This document shows, in pieces, positions 1 to 7,920 of a DNA stretch of 46,507 nt (positions are counted from its first letter, which is position 1; every line of letters starts with the position of its first letter). Both the position numbers and the translations under genes were made by a program. A model generated the notes under the pieces. That model did not search any database. It saw nothing but the letters and a program-made list of their open reading frames with translations, and had not been told where the DNA came from. Origin of the DNA: Deltaproteobacteria bacterium (GTDB lineage Bacteria; Myxococcota_A; Polyangia; Haliangiales; JADYYK01); the NCBI GenBank assembly GCA_020853705.1, contig JADYYK010000234.1:1-46507 (forward strand), written 5' to 3'.

Positions 1-1
1 G

Positions 2-40
2 GCCGACAAGAAATCCCGCCGCACCAAGAAAGCCGCCTGA
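2..40 (+). CDS. C-terminal end of a truncated gene (basic tail)
   Basis: The window opens inside a plus-strand reading frame that ends with TGA at 38-40. The visible residues are ADKKSRRTKKAA, a Lys/Arg-rich tail of the kind found on nucleic-acid-binding proteins. Too little is present to name the protein. Whether the frame is truly coding is inferred from the clean stop and the basic composition. Confidence 0.4.
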   Translation, partial: ADKKSRRTKKAA

Positions 41-134
41 TCCCAGCCCCCGGCAGCACGCCCTCGCGCTGCCGGGCCCCGCGCTCCACCCGCGCCAGAA
101 TTCTGCGATTCCTCGTGTTCAACAACAAGCGCAG

Positions 135-176
135 GTCCCTGCGCGCCAGGGACACTCCGCCGCTGCAGAGCGGCGG
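135..176. terminator. Two adjacent perfect hairpins
   Basis: Two perfect inverted repeats lie side by side. GTCCCTG (135-141) pairs with CAGGGAC (147-153) around a 5-nt loop. CCGCCGCT (157-164) pairs with AGCGGCGG (169-176) around a GCAG loop. They follow the truncated gene that ends at 40. No T-tract follows on either strand, so a classical intrinsic terminator is not shown. A structured leader or attenuator for the gene starting near 286 is the alternative. The rest of 41-285 shows nothing else I can support. Confidence 0.4.
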
Positions 177-285
177 CCCCGTTGAAGCGGCACCTGACCC
201 TTGTGCTCGGAAGGCAGGTAGGTCTCCCCGCCGCTCCCGCTCCAGCGTACGGCGGCCCTGGACACCCGGCGGCCGCGTGGGCAGC

Positions 286-660
286 ATGGAGCACATGAAG
301 TCCGTGGCCTGCAAGCGCCCCCATGACCTCGCGCTTGGGGTCCCCAGCTGGCTCGGCGAGCTGGCGGACGTCGAGCACCGCGTCCTGGCGCTCGATGCCC
401 TGCTCACGCGGCGGACGGCGCTCGCGATGGAGGCCGATCGCGACCCTGCCGGCAGGGACCTCCTCGCCGCTGCGGACGAGACGCTGCTGGCCGTCGCCGC
501 TGGGCGCGGAGACGGGCACAGCGTCCACCAGCGCATCCGCCGCGCGCTGCGTGGCTATCAGCGCGCCCTCGATCGCGCCGCCTTCGCCGCCGCGGCCCGC
601 GCACCAGCCCGCGCTACCCCCGCGTCGCCGCCGCCGCGGCGAGGATCTCGGGTTCGCTGA
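286..660 (+). CDS. Hypothetical helical protein, 124 aa
   Basis: I do not recognise this protein. The frame runs further upstream, but the part before the ATG at 286 is Arg/Pro-rich and looks non-coding. From 286 the codons have the G/C third-position bias of a real gene. The product starts MEHMKSVACK and looks mostly alpha-helical with Leu/Ala/Glu/Arg-rich segments. A tail rich in Ala, Pro and Arg follows. An in-frame ATG at 295 is an alternative start, and no strong ribosome site is seen. Its last 47 bases overlap the 3' end of the convergent AAA/HerA ATPase gene. No function is assigned. Confidence 0.45.
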   Translation: MEHMKSVACKRPHDLALGVPSWLGELADVEHRVLALDALLTRRTALAMEADRDPAGRDLLAAADETLLAVAAGRGDGHSVHQRIRRALRGYQRALDRAAFAAAARAPARATPASPPPRRGSRVR

Positions 661-3600
661 GCTGGTGGGCGTCGATGGCGCTGCGGCGGGCGCGCAGGTC
701 GACGGGGGGGCCGCCGCGCAGGAGGTAGAACTCGCCGGTCTTGCGCTTGGCCAGGGCGGTGTCCATGTCGAGGGGCGAGTCCTGGAGCAGCGGCTTCATC
801 TTCGCGAGCGCGGTGGTCTGGGTCACGCGGCCGACGAACCACGAGGTCAGGTTGTCGCGGCACTTGTAGTCGAGGTCGCCAGGGCTCTGGGTCGCGAGCA
901 TGATCCCGATCCCGTTGGAGCGGGCGCGCTTCAGCAGGTTCTCGATCACCGGCTTGGTGGCGGGCCGGGTCGTGGCGGGCAAGTACAGATCGGCCTCGTC
1001 GAGTAGCAGCAGCGCCTGCAGGGTGCTCGACGGGTTCTGGTTGGCCCAGCGCGTGATGCGCGCGAGCAGCTGCGCCAGCCAGAACACCACGCGGGCGTTG
1101 TCGCCCAGGAACTTGGTACTGACGATCGAGAGGCGGGGCCGCCCGCCGGGCTGACGCGCCAGCAGATCGTCGATGTGTAGCCGCTCGCTCGCTGGATCGA
1201 ACAGGCGCGCCGTCGACAGCCGGTGTGCGTCGAGATCCTGGGCGATCCGCGTGAACAGCTTGGCGTCGAGCTTGCCCACCCGCCCGACCAGCTCGGGGTC
1301 GTGCTCCCCCAGGAGCTGGATCAGCCCCTCGAGCCCGCGCCCCGCGCCCCCGGGAAGTTCGGCGAGCAGGAGCAGGGCCTGCTGCAAGATGGCCCGGCAG
1401 TGCCGATCGCGACCGCCGCCGACGTCCTTGTAGCCCAGCATGCCCGCCACCGCCTCGGTGGCCCAGGCGACCTCGTCCTCCCGATCCGTGGTCGACAGAT
1501 GCTCGGTGCCCGGCGGCAGCAGCGAGATCCCCACCGGTCGGCCCTCGACGGCCCCGGGGGTGTACAGCGCGATGTCGATCCCCGCACGCAAGGCCGCCCT
1601 GCGAGCAGAGCGCTCCGGATCGGCCTCCGGCAGGCTCCAGGTCGCCGCCGCGGCATAGCTGGCCAGGTCACCCTTGCGGTCGATCATCACCGTCGGGATG
1701 CCTGCCATCAGCGCCTGTTCAATCACGGCCAGCGCCAGCGTCGTCTTGCCGCTACCGGTGCTGCCCAGGAAGGCGCTGTGCTTGGTGAACTCCCCCGCCG
1801 GCAACGAGAACGCCAGCGGACGCGCGCCAGTGGTCATGCCGAGCACGAACTCCCTCGGTCGCGCCTCGGGCAGCCCAGGCGCCGCGGGCGCCGGCGCGGC
1901 CGGCGCCGGGCGTGCAGCAGGAGGCGGGGCCGGGGCGGGGCTCGCCACGGCTGCAGGCGCCGGCGCCACGCGCAACATCGCCAGCCGCTGCAACCCTAGC
2001 AGCTCGTCGAACAGCGCGAGCTGGGTCAGCGGGTTGTCGGCTGCGCGCCAGGCGTGAAACCCTGGCGTCGCCTTGTGCTGGGCCTCGAACGCCCGCAACG
2101 CCAGCACGGTGCGCAGCTCCGAGTCCAGCAGGCTCAGGCGCTTGCCGTCGCCAGCCACCAGCTCGCCGATCTTCTTGGCCACCTTCGAGCCAGCGCTCTT
2201 GGGGTAGTCGACCGAGCGCACGATGACGGGCTTGCGCCTGGCCTTGACCGCCGCCTTGGCCAGCGCGTCGACCTGGTTGGCCAGCCCGACGCCCTGGGCC
2301 GCCTTGTTGCAGACCCGCGCCAGCAGCGCCTCGGTCACGGCGCCCGACCCGTCCACGACGTCGACCTCGAGCTCGCTGCCCTGGACCCGGGCCTTGAAGC
2401 TGTGGCCGCTCTCCAGCTCGGCGCCGCACGCCTCGACGGCCCAGCCGACGATGGCCGCCAGCCCGGCCTCGTCGTCGCTGTCGGGGCGCTCACCGCGAAA
2501 CTCGGTCTTGAAGTCGTTCCAGAGCCGTTGCAGCTCCACCGGGGCCTCCGGCGCCGCCGCAGGCAGAGCCGCCTCGGTCGGCCGCGAGCCGTCAGGCTCC
2601 CAGGACGAGTCCGGCAGTCGCCCCAGGCGAATGGCCTCGTTCTGATAGCGGCTGCACGAGGACAGCACGTCGCGGGTGCGCTGCTGTGCCCAGCGTGCCA
2701 GGCGCTCCTCCGGGATCGGGTAGCAGGGCTCGGCGGGATCGACCTCGACCCCGGCGCGCTCCATCAGATGGTGGACGCGGCGACCGACCAGTTCGCGCAC
2801 CTCGTCGAGCGAGCGCAGCCCGGGCAACCGCAGCGTGTCGGGATCCTTCTCCAGCCGGTCCAGCATCGACTGGGTCAGGCGGCGCTTGACCTCGGTGTAG
2901 TACTGCTCGAGGCAGAAGATCACGATGACCGAGGAGGGCACCTGATCTGCCAGCGCCACCAGGGTGTTGATGGCGCGCGGAAAGCGCTGGTTGGCCTCGT
3001 CGAAGTTGAAGCTGTCCTCGAGCTGATCGACGCACAGCACCAGCGACTGCTGCCCGACCTGCCACAGCAGCCGGCCCAGCGCCTGCGCGGTTCGCAAGGG
3101 GTCCTCGTCCGCTGCCCGCGCCGGCATCCCGCCGAGCCAGCGCCGATCCGTCTCGGTCAGCTCCTGACAGCGCAGATAGTCGAGCACCCGACGGTGCAGC
3201 TTGGCGTCGTCGCGCTGCAAATAGAGGATGGCGCGCAGCAGGTTGAGATCGAGCTTGTCGCAGCCTGGCAGCTCGAGCACGCGGTCGGCCGCCGCCCCGA
3301 CCAGCTCGTCCAGCTCGCGCTGCTCGAGGGTCTCGGCGTCGCGCACGCGCGCCAGCTCGGGCCCGCCGACGCGTCCCGCCAGCGCCTTGGACAGGCGCAC
3401 GACCCCCGACGACAGGCCCTCCCGGTAGGGCTGATCGAGGGAGTCGACCAGCTTGCTCAGCACGTAGCGCCCGTAGTTCGACACCTGCGACGTCATCTGC
3501 ATGTAGCCGACGAAGCCGAGCCGGTTGTCGTGCACATAGTTGCGGAAGGCGCGCGCCAGGTGCGTCTTGCCAGCGCCGGACTCACCCAGCACCAGCAGCA

Positions 3601-3799
3601 GCCGACCGGACGGCAGGCCCGGCGGCGTGGTCGCGCGCGTCATCAGGCGCTGGAAGACCTCGCGCGCGGGCGCGAACAGCGTCTCCACGTCGAAGGGATC
3701 CTCGCGATAGATCTCCTGCCAGTGCTCGACCGAGTGGAACACGTCGTCGCCGTCGAGCGACGTGAAGGCCTTCAGACGCCCATCGTCATCCACACCCAT
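614..3799 (-). CDS. Fused AAA/STAND-like ATPase and HerA-type translocase, 1061 aa
   Basis: A very large protein with two P-loop NTPase units. Unit 1 has Walker A GESGAGKT (72-79) and a Walker B-like strand SLVLCVDQLED (252-262). A middle region (about 465-575) has no fold I recognise. An Ala/Pro-rich linker (611-645) leads to unit 2, which has Walker A GSTGSGKT (679-686), Walker B LLLLDEAD (930-937) and sensor motif ATQSP (969-973). Unit 2 also has the VMIDRKGDLASY strand typical of HerA/FtsK-like DNA translocases. The start is well supported: AGGAGG sits 5 nt upstream of the ATG and overlaps the stop of the preceding gene. It is the last gene of a cassette with a DUF559-type nuclease, so ATP-driven DNA sensing or translocation for that nuclease is inferred. 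HerA family membership is a motif-level call. Confidence 0.85.
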   Translation of the reverse strand: MGVDDDGRLKAFTSLDGDDVFHSVEHWQEIYREDPFDVETLFAPAREVFQRLMTRATTPPGLPSGRLLLVLGESGAGKTHLARAFRNYVHDNRLGFVGYMQMTSQVSNYGRYVLSKLVDSLDQPYREGLSSGVVRLSKALAGRVGGPELARVRDAETLEQRELDELVGAAADRVLELPGCDKLDLNLLRAILYLQRDDAKLHRRVLDYLRCQELTETDRRWLGGMPARAADEDPLRTAQALGRLLWQVGQQSLVLCVDQLEDSFNFDEANQRFPRAINTLVALADQVPSSVIVIFCLEQYYTEVKRRLTQSMLDRLEKDPDTLRLPGLRSLDEVRELVGRRVHHLMERAGVEVDPAEPCYPIPEERLARWAQQRTRDVLSSCSRYQNEAIRLGRLPDSSWEPDGSRPTEAALPAAAPEAPVELQRLWNDFKTEFRGERPDSDDEAGLAAIVGWAVEACGAELESGHSFKARVQGSELEVDVVDGSGAVTEALLARVCNKAAQGVGLANQVDALAKAAVKARRKPVIVRSVDYPKSAGSKVAKKIGELVAGDGKRLSLLDSELRTVLALRAFEAQHKATPGFHAWRAADNPLTQLALFDELLGLQRLAMLRVAPAPAAVASPAPAPPPAARPAPAAPAPAAPGLPEARPREFVLGMTTGARPLAFSLPAGEFTKHSAFLGSTGSGKTTLALAVIEQALMAGIPTVMIDRKGDLASYAAAATWSLPEADPERSARRAALRAGIDIALYTPGAVEGRPVGISLLPPGTEHLSTTDREDEVAWATEAVAGMLGYKDVGGGRDRHCRAILQQALLLLAELPGGAGRGLEGLIQLLGEHDPELVGRVGKLDAKLFTRIAQDLDAHRLSTARLFDPASERLHIDDLLARQPGGRPRLSIVSTKFLGDNARVVFWLAQLLARITRWANQNPSSTLQALLLLDEADLYLPATTRPATKPVIENLLKRARSNGIGIMLATQSPGDLDYKCRDNLTSWFVGRVTQTTALAKMKPLLQDSPLDMDTALAKRKTGEFYLLRGGPPVDLRARRSAIDAHQLSEPEILAAAAATRG

Positions 3800-3809
3800 C
3801 CCAGCCTCC

Positions 3810-4763
3810 TCAGATCCTCAACAGGTGAAAGGTGGCGCCCAGGTGGCGGATCTCGGAGCTGGCCACGTCCTCGGCTGCCATGGCGCCCTGCAGGTCGGCG
3901 CGCGTGAGCTGCAGGAGGCCGGCGCGATGGGCCTCCAGCACCCGGGACTTGAAGGCGTCGAGCGCCGGCCTCGGCTCGGGCAAAGCGCGGTGCACGTGCG
4001 AGACGAAGACGAGATCGTCACCGAAGCGGCCGGTCCGTGTGGCGCGCGCGGTCTCGAGCGTCGCCGTCGCGAACGCCTGCAGGCTGGTCGGCGCCGCGGT
4101 CCCGGCGGGAGCAGCGTGGCTGGCCAGCGGCTGGCCATCGAGCCAGCGCTGCACCAGCGCGCGCGACAGCGCCGCGGCATCGACCCGCGCGGCGCCCACG
4201 GCGCGGGCCGCCAGCAGTCGCACCGCGTCTTCGGCGTCGCCAGGCCGCGCCGAGCCCGTCAGCCGGGCCAGCGCCACGCCCTGGAGCTGCCGCGGGGACA
4301 GCGGTCGTTCCACGTTCACGCCCAGCGCACGCTGGGCCAGGAGCTGCCTGACCGCGCCCGGAGCCTGGACCGGCAGCCCGTGCGCGTGCGCCAGCACCGC
4401 TGCACGCAGGGCGTCAGCGTCCTTGGGCCGCGGGCCCGCCGCCCCAGCGAGCAGACGCCCCGCGACATCCCGTGCAAAGGTCGCCGCGCGCGGGCGCCGA
4501 CCCAGCCACTCCTCGGCGCGCTTGCGCCCGGCCGCCGTCGCGGCTGCCGCACGCACCGAACGCTCCGCGAGCCCCGCACCCACGAGGCGCCGCAGGGCAG
4601 CCTCCACGTCGTCATCGAGGGCGGCCGCGCTGCCGCGGTGCGCAGCCAGCGGCGCCAGGGCTGCGCGGAGCACCGCCGCGCCGACGCTGGCGCGCGCGGC
4701 CGCGAGCCGCACCAGCACCAGCGCGTCGAGCGGGGGCAGTTCTTCGTCCGGGCCCAGGCTCAT
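3810..4763 (-). CDS. Winged-helix-like middle protein of nuclease/HerA cassette, 317 aa
   Basis: I do not recognise a named family. The Ala/Arg/Leu-rich protein is predicted helical. Its N-terminal third ends in VEAALRRLVGAGLAERS (about residues 53-69), a pattern typical of a winged-helix recognition helix and wing. The C-terminal 65 residues (from FVSHVHRAL, about 254) are the most structured part and end ATFHLLRI. The start codon overlaps the stop of the DUF559-like gene (ATGA, 4760-4763). Its own stop overlaps the ribosome site of the AAA/HerA gene. This spacing implies one mRNA and fixed stoichiometry. A DNA-binding or adaptor role between nuclease and ATPase is inference only. Confidence 0.7.
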   Translation of the reverse strand: MSLGPDEELPPLDALVLVRLAAARASVGAAVLRAALAPLAAHRGSAAALDDDVEAALRRLVGAGLAERSVRAAAATAAGRKRAEEWLGRRPRAATFARDVAGRLLAGAAGPRPKDADALRAAVLAHAHGLPVQAPGAVRQLLAQRALGVNVERPLSPRQLQGVALARLTGSARPGDAEDAVRLLAARAVGAARVDAAALSRALVQRWLDGQPLASHAAPAGTAAPTSLQAFATATLETARATRTGRFGDDLVFVSHVHRALPEPRPALDAFKSRVLEAHRAGLLQLTRADLQGAMAAEDVASSEIRHLGATFHLLRI

Positions 4764-5848
4764 CGGTCGGGAGCTCCTTCAGTCAGGCGTGCGGCCATGG
4801 CCGCATCGATGGTCTCGAGGATGAACTCGAGGTGGGTCACGACGTCGTCCGACAGGAAGCGCAGGACCCAGTAGCCGCGCCGTTGCAGCGCCAGGTCCTT
4901 GCGGCGGTCACGCCGGTAGTCCTCGGGCTCTCGAAAGTGGTGGTAGCCATCGAGCTCGATGGCCAGCCGGAGGTCGCTGGCCGCGAGGTCGATCTCGCAG
5001 GCGGGAGCGGCGGCCGTCGCCGGCAGACGCTGGTTGAGCACGAAGCGTCCCCGCGTGCTGGCGCGTGCCTCCAGGCAACCATGGAGGAAGCGCTCGGCGG
5101 CGCTGCGCGCGCCGTCGGGTGTGACCGCATCGCTGGGCGCGCTGGCCGCGCCCCCACTACTCGAATCGCGGGTCGGCTCGTCGACCTGGATGGCGCCTTC
5201 GCGCAGCAACGCCTCCAGGTGCGGGACATGTGCGAGCTCGCGGTCCCAGCTGGGCAGCAGGATCCCGAGGGGCAGGCCGGGCAGGCGCTGCAACCAGCTC
5301 GAGGCCCAGCGGGCCACCGCGGTCAACCACTGTGGCTCGGGTCGCGCGGTCGCGAGCGCCAGCGCCGGCAGCGGGTCACCACCGCGCAGGGGACTCAGCA
5401 CGCGCTCCCAGAGCCGGGGCGCATCGTCACCGCAGCGTCGAAGCAGCCTGGCCACGGAGCCCTCCCCTGTCGCCACCGCCTGCAGCCCCGCCGCCAGCAG
5501 CTCGTCCTCGCCGCGCTGCGCCAGCGCCAGCGCCAGCTCGTCGTGGCCGAGCGCGCGCAGGTGCGCCCAGGAGCCCGGGGTCCGTCCAGGGTCGCGCCGA
5601 AGGTAGCCATCCACCCGCCTCGGCCACTCGCTGGCAGGCAGCATGGCCTCACACAGGAGCAGGTCGAGCTCGTGCGGATCGGCCCCTGCGTTCTCGACCA
5701 CCAGCGAGCGACGTCCCGCCGTCCAGCGCGGATCGCGCCACGCCGCCCTGGTCGCGGCCGACCTCCCCACCAGCACCGTCAGGACCGCATGGCCACCCAG
5801 GCGTGATCGCTCCTGTCGCGCCAGCGCATCGTGCACCTCGCCCCCCAT
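4760..5848 (-). CDS. DUF559/Vsr-like PD-(D/E)XK nuclease protein, 362 aa
   Basis: The C-terminal 80-90 residues match the DUF559 (very-short-patch-repair-like) endonuclease fold. It has an acidic strand CEID (284-287), then AIELDGYHH (296-304), a DYRRDRRKD helix (310-318) and the closing strand WVLRFLSDDV (327-336). These supply the expected E, D, E and K active-site positions. The N-terminal 240 residues are helical and not recognised; they may carry target recognition or partner binding. An ATG at 5980 would add 44 low-complexity residues. I prefer 5848 (MGGEVHDALARQ), though neither start has a strong ribosome site. The gene opens the three-gene cassette and is 145 bp downstream of the Septu-like pair. 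That 145 bp may hold its own promoter, but I see no clear -35/-10. Confidence 0.8.
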   Translation of the reverse strand: MGGEVHDALARQERSRLGGHAVLTVLVGRSAATRAAWRDPRWTAGRRSLVVENAGADPHELDLLLCEAMLPASEWPRRVDGYLRRDPGRTPGSWAHLRALGHDELALALAQRGEDELLAAGLQAVATGEGSVARLLRRCGDDAPRLWERVLSPLRGGDPLPALALATARPEPQWLTAVARWASSWLQRLPGLPLGILLPSWDRELAHVPHLEALLREGAIQVDEPTRDSSSGGAASAPSDAVTPDGARSAAERFLHGCLEARASTRGRFVLNQRLPATAAAPACEIDLAASDLRLAIELDGYHHFREPEDYRRDRRKDLALQRRGYWVLRFLSDDVVTHLEFILETIDAAMAARLTEGAPDR

Positions 5849-5993
5849 GGCCGCGCTGATGATAGCGCCAGCGGGCGGTGCCCGGTGGACGAGATCATCC
5901 GAGCTCGCGGGACGCAATCTTGCCGCACCGGCCTCCGATCGCGCCGACCTTCGACAATCGACCTCCGACGACGCGGACACCGTCGCGAGTAGC

Positions 5994-6572
5994 TCACCTC
6001 ACCGCGAGCTGCTTGCGCACCGCCGCGGCGATCAGCGGCGCCTTCAACGCCAGGCCGCCGAGGGTGAGCTCGCCGGCCTGGTACATGCGATACCACTCAC
6101 GACGCTGCCGGATGATGCGTTCGTCGTGAGCCAGGTGCAGCCGCTTCAGCACGAAGGCCGCGCGGTCCCTCGCGGCGGCGGGGATGGTGTCGGTGACCAC
6201 CAGCTGCAGCGAGGGCAAGATGATCTCGAACCAGCCATCAGCGACCTCGAATGGATCGAGGACCTGCTCGGCGCGCAGACGCTGCTTGCTGGAGTTCAGC
6301 CACGACGCAGCAAAACGGTAGTTGGCCCACCTGTAGGCGAGCGAGCGGTCCTCGTTCCAGCTCACGAAATGGTCGACCGTGCCGCTCGATGGCACCCACA
6401 TCGCGCTGTAGCCGCACAGGTGACGAAACCCTTCGGCGAGCGCGCCTGTGAAAGGTCCCCACAGCGACCTCGGACGCGCCGCCCCTGGATTCGCGGCGAG
6501 CCAGTCGGCCCCTGGCCGTTCGACCTCTGCTGCGAACCCAGCCGGCTCCGGAACCCGATCGAAGTGGATCAT
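5994..6572 (-). CDS. ptuB: PtuB-like HNH nuclease, 192 aa
   Basis: This is a small HNH-type nuclease paired with an ABC-like ATPase, the layout of Septu anti-phage systems. The core has TVDHFVSWNED with His68, a YRWANYRF segment with Asn84, and LNSSK with Asn93. This follows the usual HNH order seen in PtuB/TIGR02646-like proteins. The usual CxxC zinc pairs are missing: the expected first pair is CGYS, with a single Cys53, and the final pair is LNSS. This is therefore probably a zinc-free variant. The ATG overlaps the TGA of the ATPase gene (ATGA, 6569-6572), which fixes the start and implies coupled translation. The frame is open upstream but runs inside the ATPase gene. Confidence 0.75.
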   Translation of the reverse strand: MIHFDRVPEPAGFAAEVERPGADWLAANPGAARPRSLWGPFTGALAEGFRHLCGYSAMWVPSSGTVDHFVSWNEDRSLAYRWANYRFAASWLNSSKQRLRAEQVLDPFEVADGWFEIILPSLQLVVTDTIPAAARDRAAFVLKRLHLAHDERIIRQRREWYRMYQAGELTLGGLALKAPLIAAAVRKQLAVR

Positions 6573-7819
6573 GCCCCCTTGGCTGCCTTCTCGCTGCTGA
6601 CGACCCAGCGCGGCCAGAACGGGTCGTGCTCGGCGAGCACCCGGACCAGCTCGGCGTGAATCGCCTCCTGTGTGGCCAGCTGGCTCGGTAGCCCCGCTCG
6701 CTCGCCTCGCATCCAGGCCTCGGCCGCCTCGATGGCCTGCTCGGCCTCGAGCGAGCGACCCTGGTGCAGGCCGAAACTCTCGGAGACCAGCCAGTTGACG
6801 ACGTCGCCCTGCATCGACCACGGCTGCTCATGCAGCTGAACGACCTTGGTCGCGGGGTCGATGTCGAGGAGGAAGACCCGATCTTCGTCCTGCTTGAAGT
6901 GGGGCTCGATGGAGGCGAGCACCAGCGGAGAGTGTGTCGCCGCCAGGAGCTGCACCGCGGCCGCGTGCTGCCCGGTCAGCACGCTCATGACCTCGAGCAG
7001 CGCCGGGACGACGCGGCGCTGCCACTGGGGGTGCAGGTGAGCCTCGATCTCGTCGATGAGGAAGATGATCTCGCGCGCGGGAGTGTCTCCGCGCAGCTGG
7101 CAGGCGGCGACGTGTTCCTGCCAGGTCCAGACCAGCAGATAGGCCAGGGCGATCACGCGCCGCATTCCAGCCGAGGCGTGGATGACCGCGACCTCCTCGC
7201 CATACGGCATCCTCAGGGTCGGGTAGCGCTTGGGGTCATCGAGCGAGAGCTTGCGGAGCTCGCCGGGCACCAGTGCGTCCGAGAGCGACGGCGACAGCGT
7301 GCGCAGGACCGCCTTCAGCTGTGCGAACGTGGAACCGTTCTCGCGCTGCCATGAGGCCCAGTCGCGGATGAGTCCCTCGCAGAGGTCGTTGCCATCCCAG
7401 ACCTGTGCGGCCGAAAAGAGATAGGAGGCCGGGCGCTCCGGCTCGTCGTCCTTCCAGTAGTTGCGGGCGGGATCCCAGACCGAGAAGCCGCCGTCGACCT
7501 GGGCGTACAGGACGAGCCCAGGGTTCGGCGGCCGGCCGTGCTTCATCGACCAGCGCTCGGTGGCTCGATCGAACCTGCTGGTGTGTTCGAAGGCCTTGGT
7601 CTTGGCGTCGTACTGATACGACAGCTCGGCCTCGGCTGGCGGCGGCGCAGGCAGCGCAGGATACCTCGCCCACGTCCGCGTCAACGCCCACCAGGCCACG
7701 TCGAGCAGGAAGGTCTTGCCGAGCCCGTTGTCCCCGGTGACGAGGTTGAGCCGCGGCGCGAGCGACATCTCCAGCTCGGGCGCCGGGCCGACGTTGCGGA
7801 GCCTGAGGTGCTTCAGCAT
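6569..7819 (-). CDS. ptuA: PtuA-like SMC/RecF-type ATPase, 416 aa
   Basis: An ABC-type ATPase of the OLD/RecF/SMC-like defence group. It begins with the typical strand MLKHLRLRNVGP and has Walker A GDNGLGKT (29-36). The signature is a modified HASAGMRRVIALAYLL (214-229). Walker B is IIFLIDEIEAHLHPQ (251-265) and the H-loop is ATHSPLVL (294-301). No TOPRIM domain follows, so the nuclease is supplied by the overlapping HNH gene. In Septu, PtuA is known to bind nucleotide and partner with PtuB. An ATG at 7837 would add six residues; 7819 starts exactly at the conserved first strand. A 6-bp inverted repeat lies just upstream. Confidence 0.8.
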   Translation of the reverse strand: MLKHLRLRNVGPAPELEMSLAPRLNLVTGDNGLGKTFLLDVAWWALTRTWARYPALPAPPPAEAELSYQYDAKTKAFEHTSRFDRATERWSMKHGRPPNPGLVLYAQVDGGFSVWDPARNYWKDDEPERPASYLFSAAQVWDGNDLCEGLIRDWASWQRENGSTFAQLKAVLRTLSPSLSDALVPGELRKLSLDDPKRYPTLRMPYGEEVAVIHASAGMRRVIALAYLLVWTWQEHVAACQLRGDTPAREIIFLIDEIEAHLHPQWQRRVVPALLEVMSVLTGQHAAAVQLLAATHSPLVLASIEPHFKQDEDRVFLLDIDPATKVVQLHEQPWSMQGDVVNWLVSESFGLHQGRSLEAEQAIEAAEAWMRGERAGLPSQLATQEAIHAELVRVLAEHDPFWPRWVVSSEKAAKGA

Positions 7820-7831
7820 GGACCGCGCCCG

Positions 7832-7846
7832 TCGCACATGGTGCGA
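7832..7846. promoter_or_regulatory. Inverted repeat upstream of Septu-like operon
   Basis: TCGCAC (7832-7837) and GTGCGA (7841-7846) form a perfect 6-bp inverted repeat with an ATG spacer. It is about 13 bases upstream of the ATPase start. It could be an operator or a leader hairpin. No regulator gene is adjacent, so the role is a guess. Confidence 0.25.
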
Positions 7847-7920
7847 AGTGTACAGGATGTCTCAGGATGGGGCAGGAGCGCCGGATCACCTGTCCGCCAG
7901 ACGCAGGCGGGGTCTCGCCC

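Noticed and set aside
2054..3907. Plus-strand open frame opposite the AAA/HerA gene
   Set aside because: Antisense shadow; product rich in Arg, His, Gln and Leu without recognisable domains.
7894..7910. Terminator hairpin after the Sel1 lipoprotein
   Set aside because: Only a 5-bp stem with no T-tract, so it is not supported as a terminator feature.
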